A DNA stretch of 64,000 bases from assembly GCF_005889735.1 (NCBI RefSeq), contig NZ_VCKY01000005.1, positions 45,716 through 109,715 of the forward strand. Direction: 5' to 3'. Origin of the DNA: Nonomuraea turkmeniaca. GTDB taxonomy: Bacteria; Actinomycetota; Actinomycetes; Streptosporangiales; Streptosporangiaceae. The notes under the pieces are model-generated. The model was given only the letters and a program-made list of their open reading frames with translations. It was not told the DNA's origin and did no database searches. This document shows positions 16,836 through 24,771 of the stretch, piece by piece (the first letter of the stretch is position 1; each line of letters starts with the position of its first letter). The position numbers and the translations under genes are program-made.

Positions 16836-18092
16836 TCAGGCCAGACTCTTGGCCCAGGCATAGTCCTTCAGGTACGGGTCGGGCTTGATCGGCTCGCCCG
16901 AGTTCCACACCTCATTGATCAGGCCGTCGGAGCCGATCTTGCCGATGCGCGCGGTCTTGTGGACGTGCTGCGTCGGTCCGTCGACCGTGACCTTGCCCTC
17001 CGGCGCGTCGAAGGTGATGTCGCCGGCGGCGCCGGCCGCCTTGACCTTCTCCACGTCGAAGGCGCCGGCCTTCTCCACCATCGCCTTCCACAGGTAGACC
17101 GACACGTAGGCGGCCTCCATCGGGTCGCTGGTCGGCTTGTCCTCGCCGTACTTGGCCTTGTACGCCTTGACGAACTTCTCGTTGGCCGCGCCCGGCGTGG
17201 TCTGGTAGTAGTTCCACGCCGTCAGCTGGTCCGCCAGGTACTGGGTGCCGATGCTCTTGACCTCTTCCTCGGCGATGGACACCGACAGCACCGGCATCTT
17301 GTCCGCGGTCAGCCCGGCGGACTTGTACTCCTTGAAGAAGGCCACGTTGCTGTCGCCGTTCAGGGTGTTGAACACCGCGCCGGCGCCCGCCGCCTTCACC
17401 TTGTTGGTGATCGTGGAGAACTCGGTGGAGCCGAGCGGCGCGTAGTCCTCGCCCAGGACCTTCATGCCGTTGGCGTCGGCGTACGCCTTGATGATCTTGT
17501 TGGCGGTGCGCGGGAAGACGTAGTCGCTGCCCACCAGGTACAGCGAGGTCTTGCCCTGCGCCTTCAGGTAGTCCAGCGCGGGCACGATCTGCTGGTTGGT
17601 GGTCGCGCCGGTGTAGTAGATGTACGGGGACTGCTCGAGGCCCTCGTACTGCACGGGATAGAACAGCAGTGCCTTGTTCTTCTCGAACACCGGCTTGACC
17701 GCCTTGCGGCTGGCCGACGTCCAGCACCCGAACACCGCGGCGACGCGGTCCTGGCTGATGAGCTTCTGCGCCTTCTCCGCGAACGTGGGCCAGTCCGAGG
17801 CGCCGTCCTCGCTGACCGGCTCGATCTTCTTGCCGAGTACGCCGCCGGCGGCGTTGATCTCGTCGACGGCGAGCATGAGGGCGTTCTTGACCGTCACCTC
17901 GCTGATGGCCATCGTGCCGGACAGCGAGTTGAGCAGCCCGACCTTGATGGTCGTGCCCGAGGCGTCGACGGCTCCTGTGGCAGCGGTGCTGCTGCTGCTC
18001 TGGTCGACCCTGCTACCGCACGAGGCGAGCGTCATCGCAGTGGCGACAACCGCTGCGCACGCCGCGATCCGGCGTCCGCGAACCCTGAACAT
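16836..18092 (-). CDS. urtA: Urea ABC transporter substrate-binding lipoprotein UrtA
   Basis: 418 residues. A lipoprotein signal ([20 protein letters not shown], lipobox LASC) leads into a type I periplasmic-binding fold. UrtA signatures are [64 protein letters not shown] and [15 protein letters not shown]. The ATG at 18092 has a strong AGGAGG 6-7 nt upstream. It starts the urtABCDE operon. No urease genes are in the window, so urea or a short amide is the inferred cargo. An intrinsic terminator about 290 bp upstream separates it from the AmiC-like gene. Confidence 0.92.
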   Translation of the reverse strand: MFRVRGRRIAACAAVVATAMTLASCGSRVDQSSSSTAATGAVDASGTTIKVGLLNSLSGTMAISEVTVKNALMLAVDEINAAGGVLGKKIEPVSEDGASDWPTFAEKAQKLISQDRVAAVFGCWTSASRKAVKPVFEKNKALLFYPVQYEGLEQSPYIYYTGATTNQQIVPALDYLKAQGKTSLYLVGSDYVFPRTANKIIKAYADANGMKVLGEDYAPLGSTEFSTITNKVKAAGAGAVFNTLNGDSNVAFFKEYKSAGLTADKMPVLSVSIAEEEVKSIGTQYLADQLTAWNYYQTTPGAANEKFVKAYKAKYGEDKPTSDPMEAAYVSVYLWKAMVEKAGAFDVEKVKAAGAAGDITFDAPEGKVTVDGPTQHVHKTARIGKIGSDGLINEVWNSGEPIKPDPYLKDYAWAKSLA

Positions 18093-18577
18093 TAGGCCTC
18101 CTCGTCCCCGTCTGGGGCAAATCAAGCAATGCGATGGAGGCTCCGCGCCATTGCGGGGCCGAGGTTCTCCGGAAGAGGAGATGGGGTTGTCTGCGCCGTT
18201 CGGCGGCCACGGTCCGGATGCTTTCTGTAGTCGCCGCACCCTGTTACGCCCATCGTCGGGTGGTTCACACTCGCTCGATTGGCATGGATAGCGTCATCGA
18301 ACGCTATTACGAGTATGTTTCGTGATCCTTAATTAGCTGTTTCAGCCCAAGATAGGGAAATCTGGTTCGGGCTAAACAAAAAAGCCAACGCATGCGTCGG
18401 GCATAAATAAGCCACGACGAAATGCGTTGGCAATTAACCGAATCGCGAATTCGCGGGGAGGCCTGCGGGCGGCGACCCTGCAGAAACCGGAACTCGACGC
18501 CTACAGGGCGTCTGAACTGCGACTCTTCGGTAGATGCTTCACGTGGGAAGCATTCTCCGGCGCTGACACGGACACTG
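18093..18577 (-). promoter_or_regulatory. urtA upstream region
   Basis: A 485-bp AT-richer gap with no gene. It holds the terminator at 18378-18431, an ATAGCG/CGCTAT inverted repeat near 18287-18306, and two GAAAC elements on the minus strand exactly 22 bp apart (18317-18321 and 18339-18343). GAAAC with 11-bp periodicity is the core of GlnR sites, but the intervening GTNAC half-site is poor (TTAAG). The urtA promoter must lie here. Confidence 0.5.
18378..18431 (-). terminator. Intrinsic terminator/attenuator between AmiC-like gene and urtA
   Basis: On the minus strand GCCAACGCAT (18431-18422) pairs perfectly with ATGCGTTGGC (18393-18384) and is followed at once by TTTTTTG. The loop is 28 nt and holds the palindrome ACGCATGCGT, which overlaps the 3' arm and could form an alternative hairpin. 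It is either the end of the AmiC-like transcript or a regulated attenuator for urtA. Confidence 0.7.
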
Positions 18578-19741
18578 TCAAGGGGTTGCCGGGTCGCCGC
18601 CCCATAGTTGGGCCACCACGTTGAACTCGAGTCCATGTGCTTCGGCGAGATAGATGCGCTGGCGGACGTGCCGTTTCCGCATGTGCAGCAGCCCGCGCGG
18701 GCCTTCGTAGGAGACCGCCTCGGAGCTGCCCATGATGGTGCGCATTTCGAGCGTCCTCGCGCGCTCGATCAGCGCCGCCAGAAGGAGGACCCCCTCGTAG
18801 CAGGATTCGCCGAGGCTGCCCAACGGGGGCGCCTCGATCCCGAACCTGTCCGCGTACTGCCCGTGGAACTCCAGATTCTCCGGGGTCACCAGCGAACCGA
18901 AGAAGCCCGCGGTGCTGTAGAGCTCGCCTGTCGCCGCGGTGCCGCTGGCCAGCAGCATGTTCTCGTCCATCAGCGTGCTCAGCCGCACACAACGCTGATC
19001 GAGGCCGCGGCGGGCGAAGGCCCGGTTGAAACGCACCGCGTCGCTGCCGACCAGCAGCATCAGCACCGCATCCGCCTCGCTGCGCTCGATGCGCCGCAGC
19101 ACCTCGCGGAAGTCGTGGGCGCCCAGCGGCAGATACGACTCGCCGCAGACAGGTGCTCCGCACTCCGCGGCGTACCGGCGGGCGGCGTGTGCGGTGCGGC
19201 GGGGCCAGACATAGTCGTTGCCCACCACGAACCAGCGTCTCAACCCCCGTTCCCGGGTCAGCAACCGCATCGCCGGGTACAACTGGTCGGCCGGCGTCTC
19301 GCTGGTCATGAACACGCCGTCGGTGCGCTCGCCGCCCTCGTACAGCGCGGTGTAGACGTACGGCACCCGGCCGGCGATCCGCGGGGCGATGGCCTGGCGG
19401 ACCGAGGAGATGTGCCAGCCGGTGATCCCCTGCACCGCACCCAGGGACACCAGCGCCTCCACTTCGGCCGCCACCTGATCGGGTGGGGCGCCGCCGTCCA
19501 CCGGAACCAGGCGAAGCTCCCGCCCGAGCACGCCTCCCGCTCGGTTCACCTCTTCGGCGGCCAACTCGGCGCACAGCTCGCACGTCGGCCCGAACATCCC
19601 GGCGGGGCCCCGCATCGGCACGACGAGAGCCACGTTCAGCGTCTCGCCGCTGAGATCGATCAGCTCGGTGAGACCGTGCGGCAACGGGTCCAGTGATCCG
19701 GGGACCACCAGACCGGGCTCCTGTCCGCCATGCCGCAACAC
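18578..19741 (-). CDS. Cytosolic AmiC/UrtA-like substrate-binding sensor
   Basis: 387 residues of type I periplasmic-binding fold related to UrtA and AmiC: LNVALVVPMRGPAGMFGPTC, AAEEVNRAGGVLGRELRLVP, QGITGWHISSVRQAIAPRI, PYVYTALYEGGE, WFVVGNDYVWPRRTAHAARR. It has no signal peptide or lipobox, so it should stay in the cytoplasm, as AmiC does when it senses amides and controls the antiterminator AmiR. No ANTAR-domain AmiR gene is visible. It is divergent from marR. The start is uncertain: GTG at 19741 has a weak SD, and a GTG about 11 codons in has CAGGAG upstream. Confidence 0.75.
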   Translation of the reverse strand: MLRHGGQEPGLVVPGSLDPLPHGLTELIDLSGETLNVALVVPMRGPAGMFGPTCELCAELAAEEVNRAGGVLGRELRLVPVDGGAPPDQVAAEVEALVSLGAVQGITGWHISSVRQAIAPRIAGRVPYVYTALYEGGERTDGVFMTSETPADQLYPAMRLLTRERGLRRWFVVGNDYVWPRRTAHAARRYAAECGAPVCGESYLPLGAHDFREVLRRIERSEADAVLMLLVGSDAVRFNRAFARRGLDQRCVRLSTLMDENMLLASGTAATGELYSTAGFFGSLVTPENLEFHGQYADRFGIEAPPLGSLGESCYEGVLLLAALIERARTLEMRTIMGSSEAVSYEGPRGLLHMRKRHVRQRIYLAEAHGLEFNVVAQLWGGDPATP

Positions 19742-19776
19742 AGCGACATGCTTTCCTGTTCAATACACGAATTCAA

Positions 19777-19802
19777 AGTGGTTCCGGATATCCGGGACCA
19801 CT
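19777..19802. promoter_or_regulatory. 26-bp near-perfect palindrome, likely MarR operator
   Basis: AGTGGTTCCGGAT and ATCCGGGACCACT form a 26-bp palindrome with one mismatched pair. It lies between the divergent AmiC-like gene (19741) and marR (19840), 37 bp before the marR start. It is the natural autoregulatory site of the adjacent MarR protein. Confidence 0.6.
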
Positions 19803-19839
19803 CTGTAGCATGAGGGCCCGCGCGGGATCAAGGAGGGAC

Positions 19840-20304
19840 ATGACGGCCCCGGTCACACCCGAGCCGCCGGACCTGATGCAACTGCTGACGCGAGCCGAGC
19901 GGCTGCTGGGCCGGCGTCTCGCGGTCATCCTCGAGGCCGAGGGTTGCTCCCTCGAAGCCTGGCGGGTGATCACCCTGCTGTCCGACGGCGCCGGCCATCA
20001 CATGACCGAGATCGCCGAGCACGCCTTCCTCCCGCCTGCCACCCTCACCAAGCTCCTGGACCACCTCGTCGACGAGGGGCTGGTCTACCGCCGGGTCGAC
20101 GACCTCGACCGTCGGCGTATCCGCGCCTTCCTCACACCGCGCGGTCGCAGGCTGCGCCAGCGGGTCGGGCGGCTGACGGAGGCCAGCATGGTCCGGCTGC
20201 CCACCGCGAACGGGGACGAGGAGCTGCTCAAAGAGCTGCTGGCGCGCCTTGTCGACTCCCTGGCCGGCTCACCGGTCGCCGAACAGTTCACCGATCAACG
20301 CTGA
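19840..20304 (+). CDS. MarR-family transcriptional regulator
   Basis: 154 residues with a winged helix: CSLEAWRVITLLSDGAGHHM, TEIAEHAFLPPATLTKLLDH as recognition helix region, then the wing VDEGLVYRRVDDLDRRRIRA. Flanking helices serve dimerisation. AAGGAGGG lies 6 nt before the ATG. It is divergent from the AmiC-like gene and shares a palindrome with it, so it probably represses itself and that gene. The ligand is unknown; a link to urea or amide nitrogen is inferred from position. Confidence 0.88.
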   Translation: MTAPVTPEPPDLMQLLTRAERLLGRRLAVILEAEGCSLEAWRVITLLSDGAGHHMTEIAEHAFLPPATLTKLLDHLVDEGLVYRRVDDLDRRRIRAFLTPRGRRLRQRVGRLTEASMVRLPTANGDEELLKELLARLVDSLAGSPVAEQFTDQR

Positions 20305-20399
20305 CCGTCGCAGCGGGCGGGCGCCGCCATCGTGGCCCTGTCAGGGCTAGCCTCCTCCCGGTCTCCTCCGGCGCCGATCCGGCCCCGCACACTGGGTTC

Positions 20400-20831
20400 A
20401 TGACCTTCACCGCCAACGAGATCGAATATCTGACCAGTCAACTGCTCGGCCGCCTGGCCACGGTCGGCCCCGACGGCCGTCCGCACATCGTGCCTGTAGG
20501 GGTCTTCTACGATCCGCAAACCCAGACCATCGTGGTCGGGGGCCACGCCGGCACCGACATGGCCGCGAGCAAGAAGTTCCGCGACGCCGAGCGCCACCCT
20601 GATGTCGCGTTCGCCGTAGACGATCTGGCCTCTGTCGATCCCTGGACTCCGCGCGGCATCGAGATCCGAGGTCGGGCGGAGACGCATACCACCGGGGGCG
20701 AGGAACTCGGCAGGCGTATCGGCGCCAACATGCCGTTCGACCCGGCGTGGATCAGCATCCATCCGCGGCGGATCCTGACGCGCGGCATCGATACCGACTC
20801 CTTCGAGCTGTCGGCAAGGGATGTGGTGTGA
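20400..20831 (+). CDS. PPOX-class F420-dependent oxidoreductase
   Basis: 143 residues with a split beta-barrel flavin/deazaflavin-binding fold: FTANEIEYLTSQLLGRLATV, GPDGRPHIVPVGVFYD, then SKKFRDAERHPDVAFAVDDL, and a C-terminal IHPRRILTRGIDTDSFE. This is typical of the actinobacterial PPOX F420 subfamily. The ATG at 20400 has no good SD. The length fits the family. The substrate is unknown. Confidence 0.85.
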   Translation: MTFTANEIEYLTSQLLGRLATVGPDGRPHIVPVGVFYDPQTQTIVVGGHAGTDMAASKKFRDAERHPDVAFAVDDLASVDPWTPRGIEIRGRAETHTTGGEELGRRIGANMPFDPAWISIHPRRILTRGIDTDSFELSARDVV

Positions 20832-20984
20832 CGCGCCCTCGGTTCAACCCCACCCCGGCATCACCTGGGAACGGACGGTCAGGCACGTCCTGAGACCGCA
20901 CACCGACAGGCCGTACCCGGACGGACTGCTCGTCCGGGCCGCGACAGTGGCTCCGGGATGACGGACGCGAACTGTGGTCAAGTC

Positions 20985-21085
20985 ATGCAACACCCGTTGT
21001 GCCAGGACTGGCACCGCGCCGACGACCTGGTGCAGACGGCGATAACCCGGCTCTACGTCAAATGGCGGCAGGCGCGAGCAGTATC
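20985..21085 (+). pseudogene. ECF sigma factor fragment (SigE-like region 2)
   Basis: The segment LCQDWHRADDLVQTAITRLY followed by VKWRQARAV matches region 2 of SigE-type ECF sigma factors (DWHxAEDLVQTALTKLY). It then runs without a stop into unrelated oxidoreductase sequence. Region 4 and the N-terminus are missing, so it is a fragment. Confidence 0.55.
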
Positions 21086-21089
21086 TGCT

Positions 21090-21786
21090 GATGCCCGGCA
21101 CGCGGCCCGGCTGACGCTCGTCCGGGAGGGCTTGATCGGCGAGCCGACCTCGGTCCAGGTCTCCTCGACCCACCTGTACCACGCGGTGTCGCTGATCCGC
21201 GGCCTGCTGGGCATTGGGTTCGACGCCGCCGAGGTACGTGCCAGCGCGTTCGAGGCGCCGCTCGCCAACCCGCTGGGGTTCGACGGGTGGACCGGTGACG
21301 ACACGCCGCAACGCTGACCACGACCATCGCCACCCTCGACTTCGGCGGCACGATGGGCCTGTACGACTTCACCGACAACCAGTGGTGGAATCCCTTGCGG
21401 ACGCGGCGCATCGTGGTGCGCGGCTCGATCGGCGAGCTGGTCGACGACCACGTGGTCCGGCTGGCCGACCCGGCCACGCCGGTGGAGTCGCGGCTGATCC
21501 GGCGGGACACCGGCATCGACCTCAACCTGGAGTTGCGCGACCTCAAGCACATCAGCTTCGACGGCTGGGTGGTCTACCGCAACCCGTTCGAGGGCGCGTC
21601 CCGGTCCGACGACGACATCGCGGTCGCGGACATCCTGGAGCGCACGGGTGCCTGGGCCCGTCAGAGGGCCCGCCACCGTACCCGCTCGCCGAGGCCTGCC
21701 AGGACCACCTGATCAGCCTCGCCATCGAGGAGTCGGTGAAGACCGGCGGCCCGGTCACCACAGGCAAGGAGGCTTGGACGGGCTGA
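21090..21786 (+). pseudogene. Gfo/Idh/MocA oxidoreductase, truncated and twice frameshifted
   Basis: Three frames in succession carry the C-terminal domain of one Gfo/Idh/MocA protein. Frame one has LVREGLIGEPTSVQVSSTHL and YHAVSLIRGLLG to near 21310. Frame two has TIATLDFGG, GLYDFTDNQWWNPLRTRRIV and SDDDIAVADILERTGAWAR to near 21655. Frame three has GPPPYPLAEACQDHLISLAI to the stop at 21786. The Rossmann NAD-binding half is missing and the 5' end abuts the sigma-factor fragment. Confidence 0.7.
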
Positions 21787-22001
21787 GGAGTCTCCACGCT
21801 CTCCGCACCGGACGGTGACGGGAACCCGCACGTCCCCCCGCCGGTGTGCCGGCCGCGCTGTCCGCCGCCACCCGCCACGGGGTCGTCGGGGTGGGCGATC
21901 TCCCTGCCGCCCCGGGGAGGACCGGCACGCCTTGCGGCCACTCCCTTCCTTCCCGGTGTGGCCTCCAGCCCGTTGGCCGCTGCTCACGGCACAGTGGAGA
22001 C

Positions 22002-22439
22002 ATGAACGCGGATGACAGGAACATTCTCGGCCGGGGGCGTGTGGCGACCAGGCTGCCCGCCCAGGACCTGAACCGGGCGCGGCGTTTCTACTCCGAGCAG
22101 CTCGGCCTCGAGCCTGTCGATGAACGGCCGGGTGGGCTGCTGTATCGGTGCGGGGGCGCCGATTTCGTGGTGTTCCAATCGACGGGAGCCTCTCCCGGCA
22201 CCTTCACGCAGATGGCGTGGGAGGTCGACGACATCGAGACCGTCATGTCGGAACTCAAAGGGCGCGGTGTGGTGTTCGAGGACGTCGACTTGCCGGGGTT
22301 GCTGGGCGGCGGGCGGACGACGGACGGGATCGCCGAGATCGAAGGGAACTACCCGAGCAAGGGCGCATGGGGTGAACGCGGCGCCTGGTTCCGCGACAGC
22401 GAGGGGAACCTGCTCGGCATCGGCCAGCCGGTCTTCTGA
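22002..22439 (+). CDS. VOC-family (glyoxalase/bleomycin-resistance fold) protein
   Basis: 145 residues with the paired beta-alpha-beta-beta-beta modules of the vicinal oxygen chelate fold: VATRLPAQDLNRARRFYSEQ, LGLEP, GGADFVVFQSTGA, TQMAWEVDDIETVMSELKGR, and C-terminal AWFRDSEGNLLGIGQP with the usual metal-ligand Glu region. It is intact among pseudogenes. The start ATG follows GTGGAGAC. The substrate is unknown. Confidence 0.85.
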   Translation: MNADDRNILGRGRVATRLPAQDLNRARRFYSEQLGLEPVDERPGGLLYRCGGADFVVFQSTGASPGTFTQMAWEVDDIETVMSELKGRGVVFEDVDLPGLLGGGRTTDGIAEIEGNYPSKGAWGERGAWFRDSEGNLLGIGQPVF

Positions 22440-22645
22440 GCGGAGCGCCACATCGGCTGCCTCCTACAAGGGACTGATCGCCCGGTCCCTGACGGACGTG
22501 ACGATGCTCCAGGGCAACTCCGGCAACGGCAGCCGGTCCGGCTCCGGATCCAGGAGCAGGGGCGCCACAAGCACCACGGCATCCGCGGGTATTCCTCCGC
22601 GCCAGAGGGCGATCTGGGCACCGCGATCGAGGCGTCCACCCGGGC

Positions 22646-22762
22646 GACCTGGGCACCAAGGGCGGGCTGCTCACCGATGAGCACGCCCGCGTGTTGCGGG
22701 AGGACGGCACGGCCGTCCCGGGCCTGTACGCCGCGGGCAACACCACCGCCTCCGTCATGGGT
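22646..22762 (+). pseudogene. 3-ketosteroid delta-1-dehydrogenase-like flavoprotein fragment
   Basis: The frame encodes [20 protein letters not shown], then [19 protein letters not shown], the C-terminal FAD-binding signature of KstD/FAD-dependent 3-oxosteroid dehydrogenases. The rest is absent: upstream has no FAD Rossmann motif and downstream lacks the expected YPGPGATIGP continuation. Confidence 0.6.
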
Positions 22763-22842
22763 CTCTCGCCTCCGCTCCGGGCCGTCGTCGAGTCGTGCAC
22801 CCGGGTGGACGCCGTCGCCCCGTTTCTACGGGATGGCCGAGC

Positions 22843-23045
22843 TCAGGGCTCGATTCCGTGGCGGAGCAGCTTCCACATGCGTCCGGCGGTCTCGGTCCGC
22901 TCGGATGCCGGGAACTCGCCGAGGAGCAGGGCCAGCATGCCGATGGCCAGGAGCAGGTCGTCGGTCGTCACGTCCGCGCGGATGCGACCGGCGCGCTGGG
23001 CCTCGGCGAGCCCGGCCTCCAGCAGCGCACCCAGCCTCATGCGCG
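22843..23045 (-). pseudogene. TetR-family regulator C-terminal fragment
   Basis: The frame [40 protein letters not shown], then [11 protein letters not shown] and stop is typical of the ligand-binding end of a TetR regulator. The HTH domain is missing; upstream sequence belongs to an unrelated LamG fragment. Confidence 0.55.
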
Positions 23046-23384
23046 GCCGCGGAACAGGCCGTTGGGGATGGTCGCATACGGGGTGATGGCCGAGGCGGTC
23101 ACGCCTCCGGGCAGGGACAGCGCCTGGCCGCCGTCGGCGCCGGAGGCGATGGTGGCCGAGCCGGGGTTGGTGAGGGTGCCGTTCAGGCGGGAGGGGGAGC
23201 GGGCGGCGATGCCGCCGCCGGACAGGTCGCCTTCGAAGTCGTCGTGCAGGATCAGGTTCGGGGCCGCCTGGTCGGTGGTGTGCGCCGGCAGGGCGCCGAG
23301 CGCGATCGCGGTCAGTGCGAGCGTGGAGGCGAGGAGGGCGTGCTGGTCGAGTCTGCGTGCCCGCCGGGACCAGGGTGAGACCAT
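23037..23384 (-). pseudogene. Secreted LamG-like protein, truncated after the first domain strands
   Basis: A signal peptide (ALLASTLALTAIALGALPAH) leads into the start of a concanavalin/LamG-fold domain (NLILHDDFEGDLSG, LNGTLTNPGSATI, ADGGQALSLPGG), as in secreted GH43-like or LamG glycosidases. The frame ends after 115 residues where it meets the TetR fragment. A LacI-type operator at 23416-23433 lies 32 bp upstream, so the intact gene probably belonged to the neighbouring LacI regulon. Confidence 0.55.
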
Positions 23385-23415
23385 GCGCCTTTCCCCTTCC
23401 GGGGGTGCGAGGTGC

Positions 23416-23433
23416 GGTCGAATCGGTTCGACC
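23416..23433. promoter_or_regulatory. LacI-type operator GGTCGAATCGGTTCGACC
   Basis: An 18-bp palindrome (7-bp perfect arms) of the class found before the lacI-type gene and the sugar operon. It lies upstream of the truncated LamG gene. Confidence 0.6.
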
Positions 23434-23515
23434 GGACGATCCGGCAGGGGCGCCGGACGTCATGCCGCCGGCGAGGAGTTGCGGCATCACCCCACGTGCG
23501 GGGCGGTGTCCGGGG

Positions 23516-24541
23516 TCAGACGGCGCGCCGGTGACCGGGCGCCGGGCCGGTCGTGCCGCGGAGCGAGATCGGCGGGGCGACCAGGAGGTGGCGGTGGGCT
23601 GTGGCCGGGTCGGCGATGCGCTGGATGAGCAGCTCGACGGCCCGGGCGCCCATCTCGTCGGCCGGGACGTCGGCGGCGGTGAGCGGCGGATGCAGGTTCT
23701 CGGCCCAGTGCTGGGCGGCCACGCCGGCGATGGAGAAGTCCCCGGGGACGGTCAAGCCCGCTTCCGCCAGCGCGCGGTACATGCCGGACACCGCCGCCTC
23801 GTTGATGGTGGCGATGGCGGTCAGCTCCGGCTGCTCGGCGAGCAGTTGCTGGAGGCAGGACTGTCCGGACTGGGGATCGTCGCCGCAGCAGACCCGCACG
23901 CCGTGCAGGCCGCGTTCGGTGACGGCGCGATCGAAGCCGGCCTGCGCGCGGTGGCCGGGGCCGTATCCGGCGGCGACGAGCTCGGCGTTGCGATTGACCA
24001 GCGCCAGATGCCGGTGGCCGAGGTCGGCCAGGTGGTGGACACACTTCGCGATGAGCGTGTCGTAGTCGATGTCCACCCAGGACATGTCCTCCGGGTGGCG
24101 GGTACGGCCGATGCCGACGAACGGCAGACCGCTCTGCAGCAGCCGGGCGACCCGGTCGTCCTCCAGCCGGATCTCCATGAGGACGACCCCGTCCACGCGC
24201 CGGCCGGTGACGACGCGCTCGAAGGAGCGGTCGTGCTCGCCGCCCGAGGGTGACAGCAGGACGTCCAGGTCGGCGCGGGCGGCCGCGTCGACCACGCTGG
24301 CCACGAAACCGAGCTGCATGTCGGTCAGGCGCCGGCCGGCCGGCGGTATGACCAGGCCGATCGTGCGGGTGCGGCCCTCCTTCAGCGCCCTGGCGGAGGC
24401 GTTGGGCCGGTAGTCCAGCTCGTCGATGACCGTCATGATGCGGCGTTTGGTCTCCTCCGACACCGGGCGCTTGCCGGTGAGCGCGTACGAGACGGTGCTG
24501 CGTGACACGCCCGCCCGCTTGGCGATCTCTCCGATGTTCAC
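23516..24541 (-). CDS. LacI-family transcriptional regulator
   Basis: 341 residues. The N-terminal HTH (VNIGEIAKRAGVSRSTVSYA, then LTGKRPVSEETKRRI) and hinge helix (YRPNASARALKEG) are followed by a sugar-binding type I PBP domain (TIGLVIPPAGR, VDGVVLMEI, DYDTLIAKCVHHLADLGHRH). The GTG start at 24541 is preceded by GAGGAG; longer upstream frames are not conserved-looking. It is divergent from the sugar ABC operon and has operators on both sides, so it likely represses both directions until a sugar binds. Confidence 0.92.
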   Translation of the reverse strand: MNIGEIAKRAGVSRSTVSYALTGKRPVSEETKRRIMTVIDELDYRPNASARALKEGRTRTIGLVIPPAGRRLTDMQLGFVASVVDAAARADLDVLLSPSGGEHDRSFERVVTGRRVDGVVLMEIRLEDDRVARLLQSGLPFVGIGRTRHPEDMSWVDIDYDTLIAKCVHHLADLGHRHLALVNRNAELVAAGYGPGHRAQAGFDRAVTERGLHGVRVCCGDDPQSGQSCLQQLLAEQPELTAIATINEAAVSGMYRALAEAGLTVPGDFSIAGVAAQHWAENLHPPLTAADVPADEMGARAVELLIQRIADPATAHRHLLVAPPISLRGTTGPAPGHRRAV

Positions 24542-24586
24542 CCGTGCTCCTCGTCCGAATCCGCCGGTCGGCGACCATCGTAGGTC

Positions 24587-24596
24587 GAACCGGTTC
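24587..24596. promoter_or_regulatory. LacI operator GAACCGGTTC
   Basis: A perfect 10-bp palindrome 46 bp upstream of the lacI-type start. It shares the GAAYCGRTTC core of the other sites, consistent with autoregulation. Confidence 0.6.
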
Positions 24597-24696
24597 ATGG
24601 GAGGTACGCCGCGGGTGCCGTGGCGCGAATGCGCCGCTGGCGCAGACCGTGCCGCACCGCCCATTGACGCCCACGGTGAAGCGGGCCTATCTTCGG

Positions 24697-24722
24697 TCGA
24701 ACCGATTCGGCGAATCGATTCG
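24697..24722. promoter_or_regulatory. Tandem LacI operators before the sugar operon
   Basis: Two adjacent cores, GAACCGATTC (24699-24708) and the perfect palindrome CGAATCGATTCG (24711-24722), lie about 50-75 bp upstream of the solute-binding gene start, in position to block its promoter. Confidence 0.65.
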
Positions 24723-24771
24723 ACTCGAGTCGGAAACAGCCGCGTAACGCCTGTCAGCGGAGGTCAGCTCA

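Noticed and set aside
22480..22640. Possible further coding fragment on the minus strand ([20 protein letters not shown])
   Set aside because: Looks coding-like but is too short and matches no family I can name.
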